A stretch of 5,684 nt of DNA from Lachnospiraceae bacterium (GTDB lineage: Bacteria; Bacillota; Clostridia; Lachnospirales; Lachnospiraceae), in the NCBI GenBank assembly GCA_017615375.1, contig JAGAAH010000105.1, positions 1 to 5,684 of the forward strand, given 5' to 3'. Shown here piece by piece: positions 5,001-5,684 of this stretch. Under the pieces are notes generated by a model, which saw nothing but the letters and a program-made list of their open reading frames with translations, did no database searches and had not been told where the DNA came from. Position 1 is the first letter of the stretch. Each line of letters begins with the position of its first letter. The translations under genes were made by a program, and so were the position numbers.

Positions 5001-5684
5001 ATGGCAATGAGAATTACCAATAGCATGATTACGATGCACAGCAAGACCAATATTAATGGTACCAAAAACCTTACAGATAAATATAACGGTCAGATGACAA
5101 GCCAGAAGAAGATTGACAAACCTTCAGACGATCCCGTAGTAGCTATTCGTTCTCTTCGCCTTAGAGATTCTCTCCACGAGGTTGAGCAGTATACCGATAA
5201 GAATATTCCGGATGCAGAGAGCTGGCTTAAGGTTACCGAGACATCACTTAATAATATGAGTAATGTATTTAAGGATATATATACGCTTTGCGTTAACGGT
5301 TCAACCGGAACACTTACGACGGATGACCGCAATATTATCTTAAGTAACTTATCCGCTTATGTAGACCAGCTTTATTCCGAAGGTAATACGGAATATGCCG
5401 GAAGAACAATCTTTACCGGATATAAGACCAATAAGACACTTACATTCCAGGAAGCTACAGAAGATGCTTATTATCGTATAACAGACAGAGTATCAATCAA
5501 CAGTATCGATAAGAAGTGCTTCCAGAAGAATATCTTAACAGTACCTAATTCGGCTGCTGAGATGGTAGCAAATGTTCCGGATGTAGATGACGAAATTGAT
5601 AACGTATATAATTACAGAATGAGACTTGCTTACGGTAACCTTGAGAAAACCGATGATACCGGAGCAGACATAGTTCCGAAGTTA
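5001..5684 (+). CDS. flgL: Flagellar hook-associated protein 3, FlgL (partial, N-terminal part)
   Basis: The frame is open from the ATG at 5001 to the window end, giving 228 residues; the C-terminus is missing. Known role: FlgL forms the second hook-filament junction ring, on top of FlgK and below the filament, and is a flagellin-like protein exported with FlgN. The N-terminus MAMRITNSMIT, the motif KIDKPSDDPV (37-46) and the flagellin-like AGRTIFTGYKT (133-143) are diagnostic. Long helices at about 20-125 should form the axial coiled coil. Residues from about 145 enter the variable outer domain, with acid-rich stretches and no terminal helix yet, so the complete protein is probably longer than the 300 residues of enteric FlgL. 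Cysteines lie at 97 and 173. It follows flgK2 with an 11-nt gap. In related genomes fliW, csrA and flagellin genes often follow, but none is visible here. Confidence 0.93.
   Translation, partial: MAMRITNSMITMHSKTNINGTKNLTDKYNGQMTSQKKIDKPSDDPVVAIRSLRLRDSLHEVEQYTDKNIPDAESWLKVTETSLNNMSNVFKDIYTLCVNGSTGTLTTDDRNIILSNLSAYVDQLYSEGNTEYAGRTIFTGYKTNKTLTFQEATEDAYYRITDRVSINSIDKKCFQKNILTVPNSAAEMVANVPDVDDEIDNVYNYRMRLAYGNLEKTDDTGADIVPKL

Noticed and set aside
1..5684. Mobile element, CRISPR array, tRNA or rRNA
   Set aside because: No repeat-spacer pattern, transposase-like frame, terminal inverted repeats or tRNA-like folding was seen; nearly all bases are covered by flagellar genes.

Overview
This window reads as a late (class III type) flagellar operon from a motile Gram-positive anaerobe of the Clostridia, most likely a Lachnospiraceae relative of Roseburia, Butyrivibrio or Eubacterium rectale. 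The suggestion rests on three things: the order flgM-flgN-flgK-flgK-flgL on one strand, strong AGGAGG-type ribosome binding sites, and Lachnospiraceae-like N-termini such as MRIDSYNQINQI for FlgM and a QKKIDKPSDDPV motif in FlgL. The placement comes from remembered family features, not from a search.

Layout. Bases 1-213 are the last 70 codons of an upstream metabolic gene, probably a PLP-dependent threonine aldolase/beta-eliminating lyase. It is closed by a good intrinsic terminator (about 224-266). Ten bases later lies a clear sigma-28 (FliA/SigD) type promoter, TAAAGTTT - 12 nt - GCCGACAT (277-304). The flgM leader contains a 9-bp hairpin with GGA in its loop (320-340), followed by a GGA-containing Shine-Dalgarno sequence (351-357), an arrangement like the CsrA sites of Bacillus hag. 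The genes follow: flgM (anti-sigma-28, 367-654), flgN (chaperone, 672-1184), a 35-nt structured spacer (1197-1231), flgK1 (1265-3022), a second divergent flgK2 (3061-4989), and the first 228 codons of flgL (5001 to the window end). Spacers are 17, 80, 38 and 11 nt, and the only promoter seen is at the start, so one transcript is expected.

How the genes work together. FlgM holds sigma-28 inactive until the hook-basal body is finished and FlgM is exported; sigma-28 then reads this operon, including flgM itself, as negative feedback. FlgN is the export chaperone for the hook-filament junction proteins. FlgK and FlgL form the two junction rings between hook and filament. The unusual point is that one FlgN and one FlgL are encoded with two quite different FlgK-family proteins.

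I see no unknown defence, mobile or RNA-guided system here. The points most worth checking are the CsrA-like leader, the two unequal FlgK proteins, the spacer stem-loop, and the cysteines in exported axial proteins.
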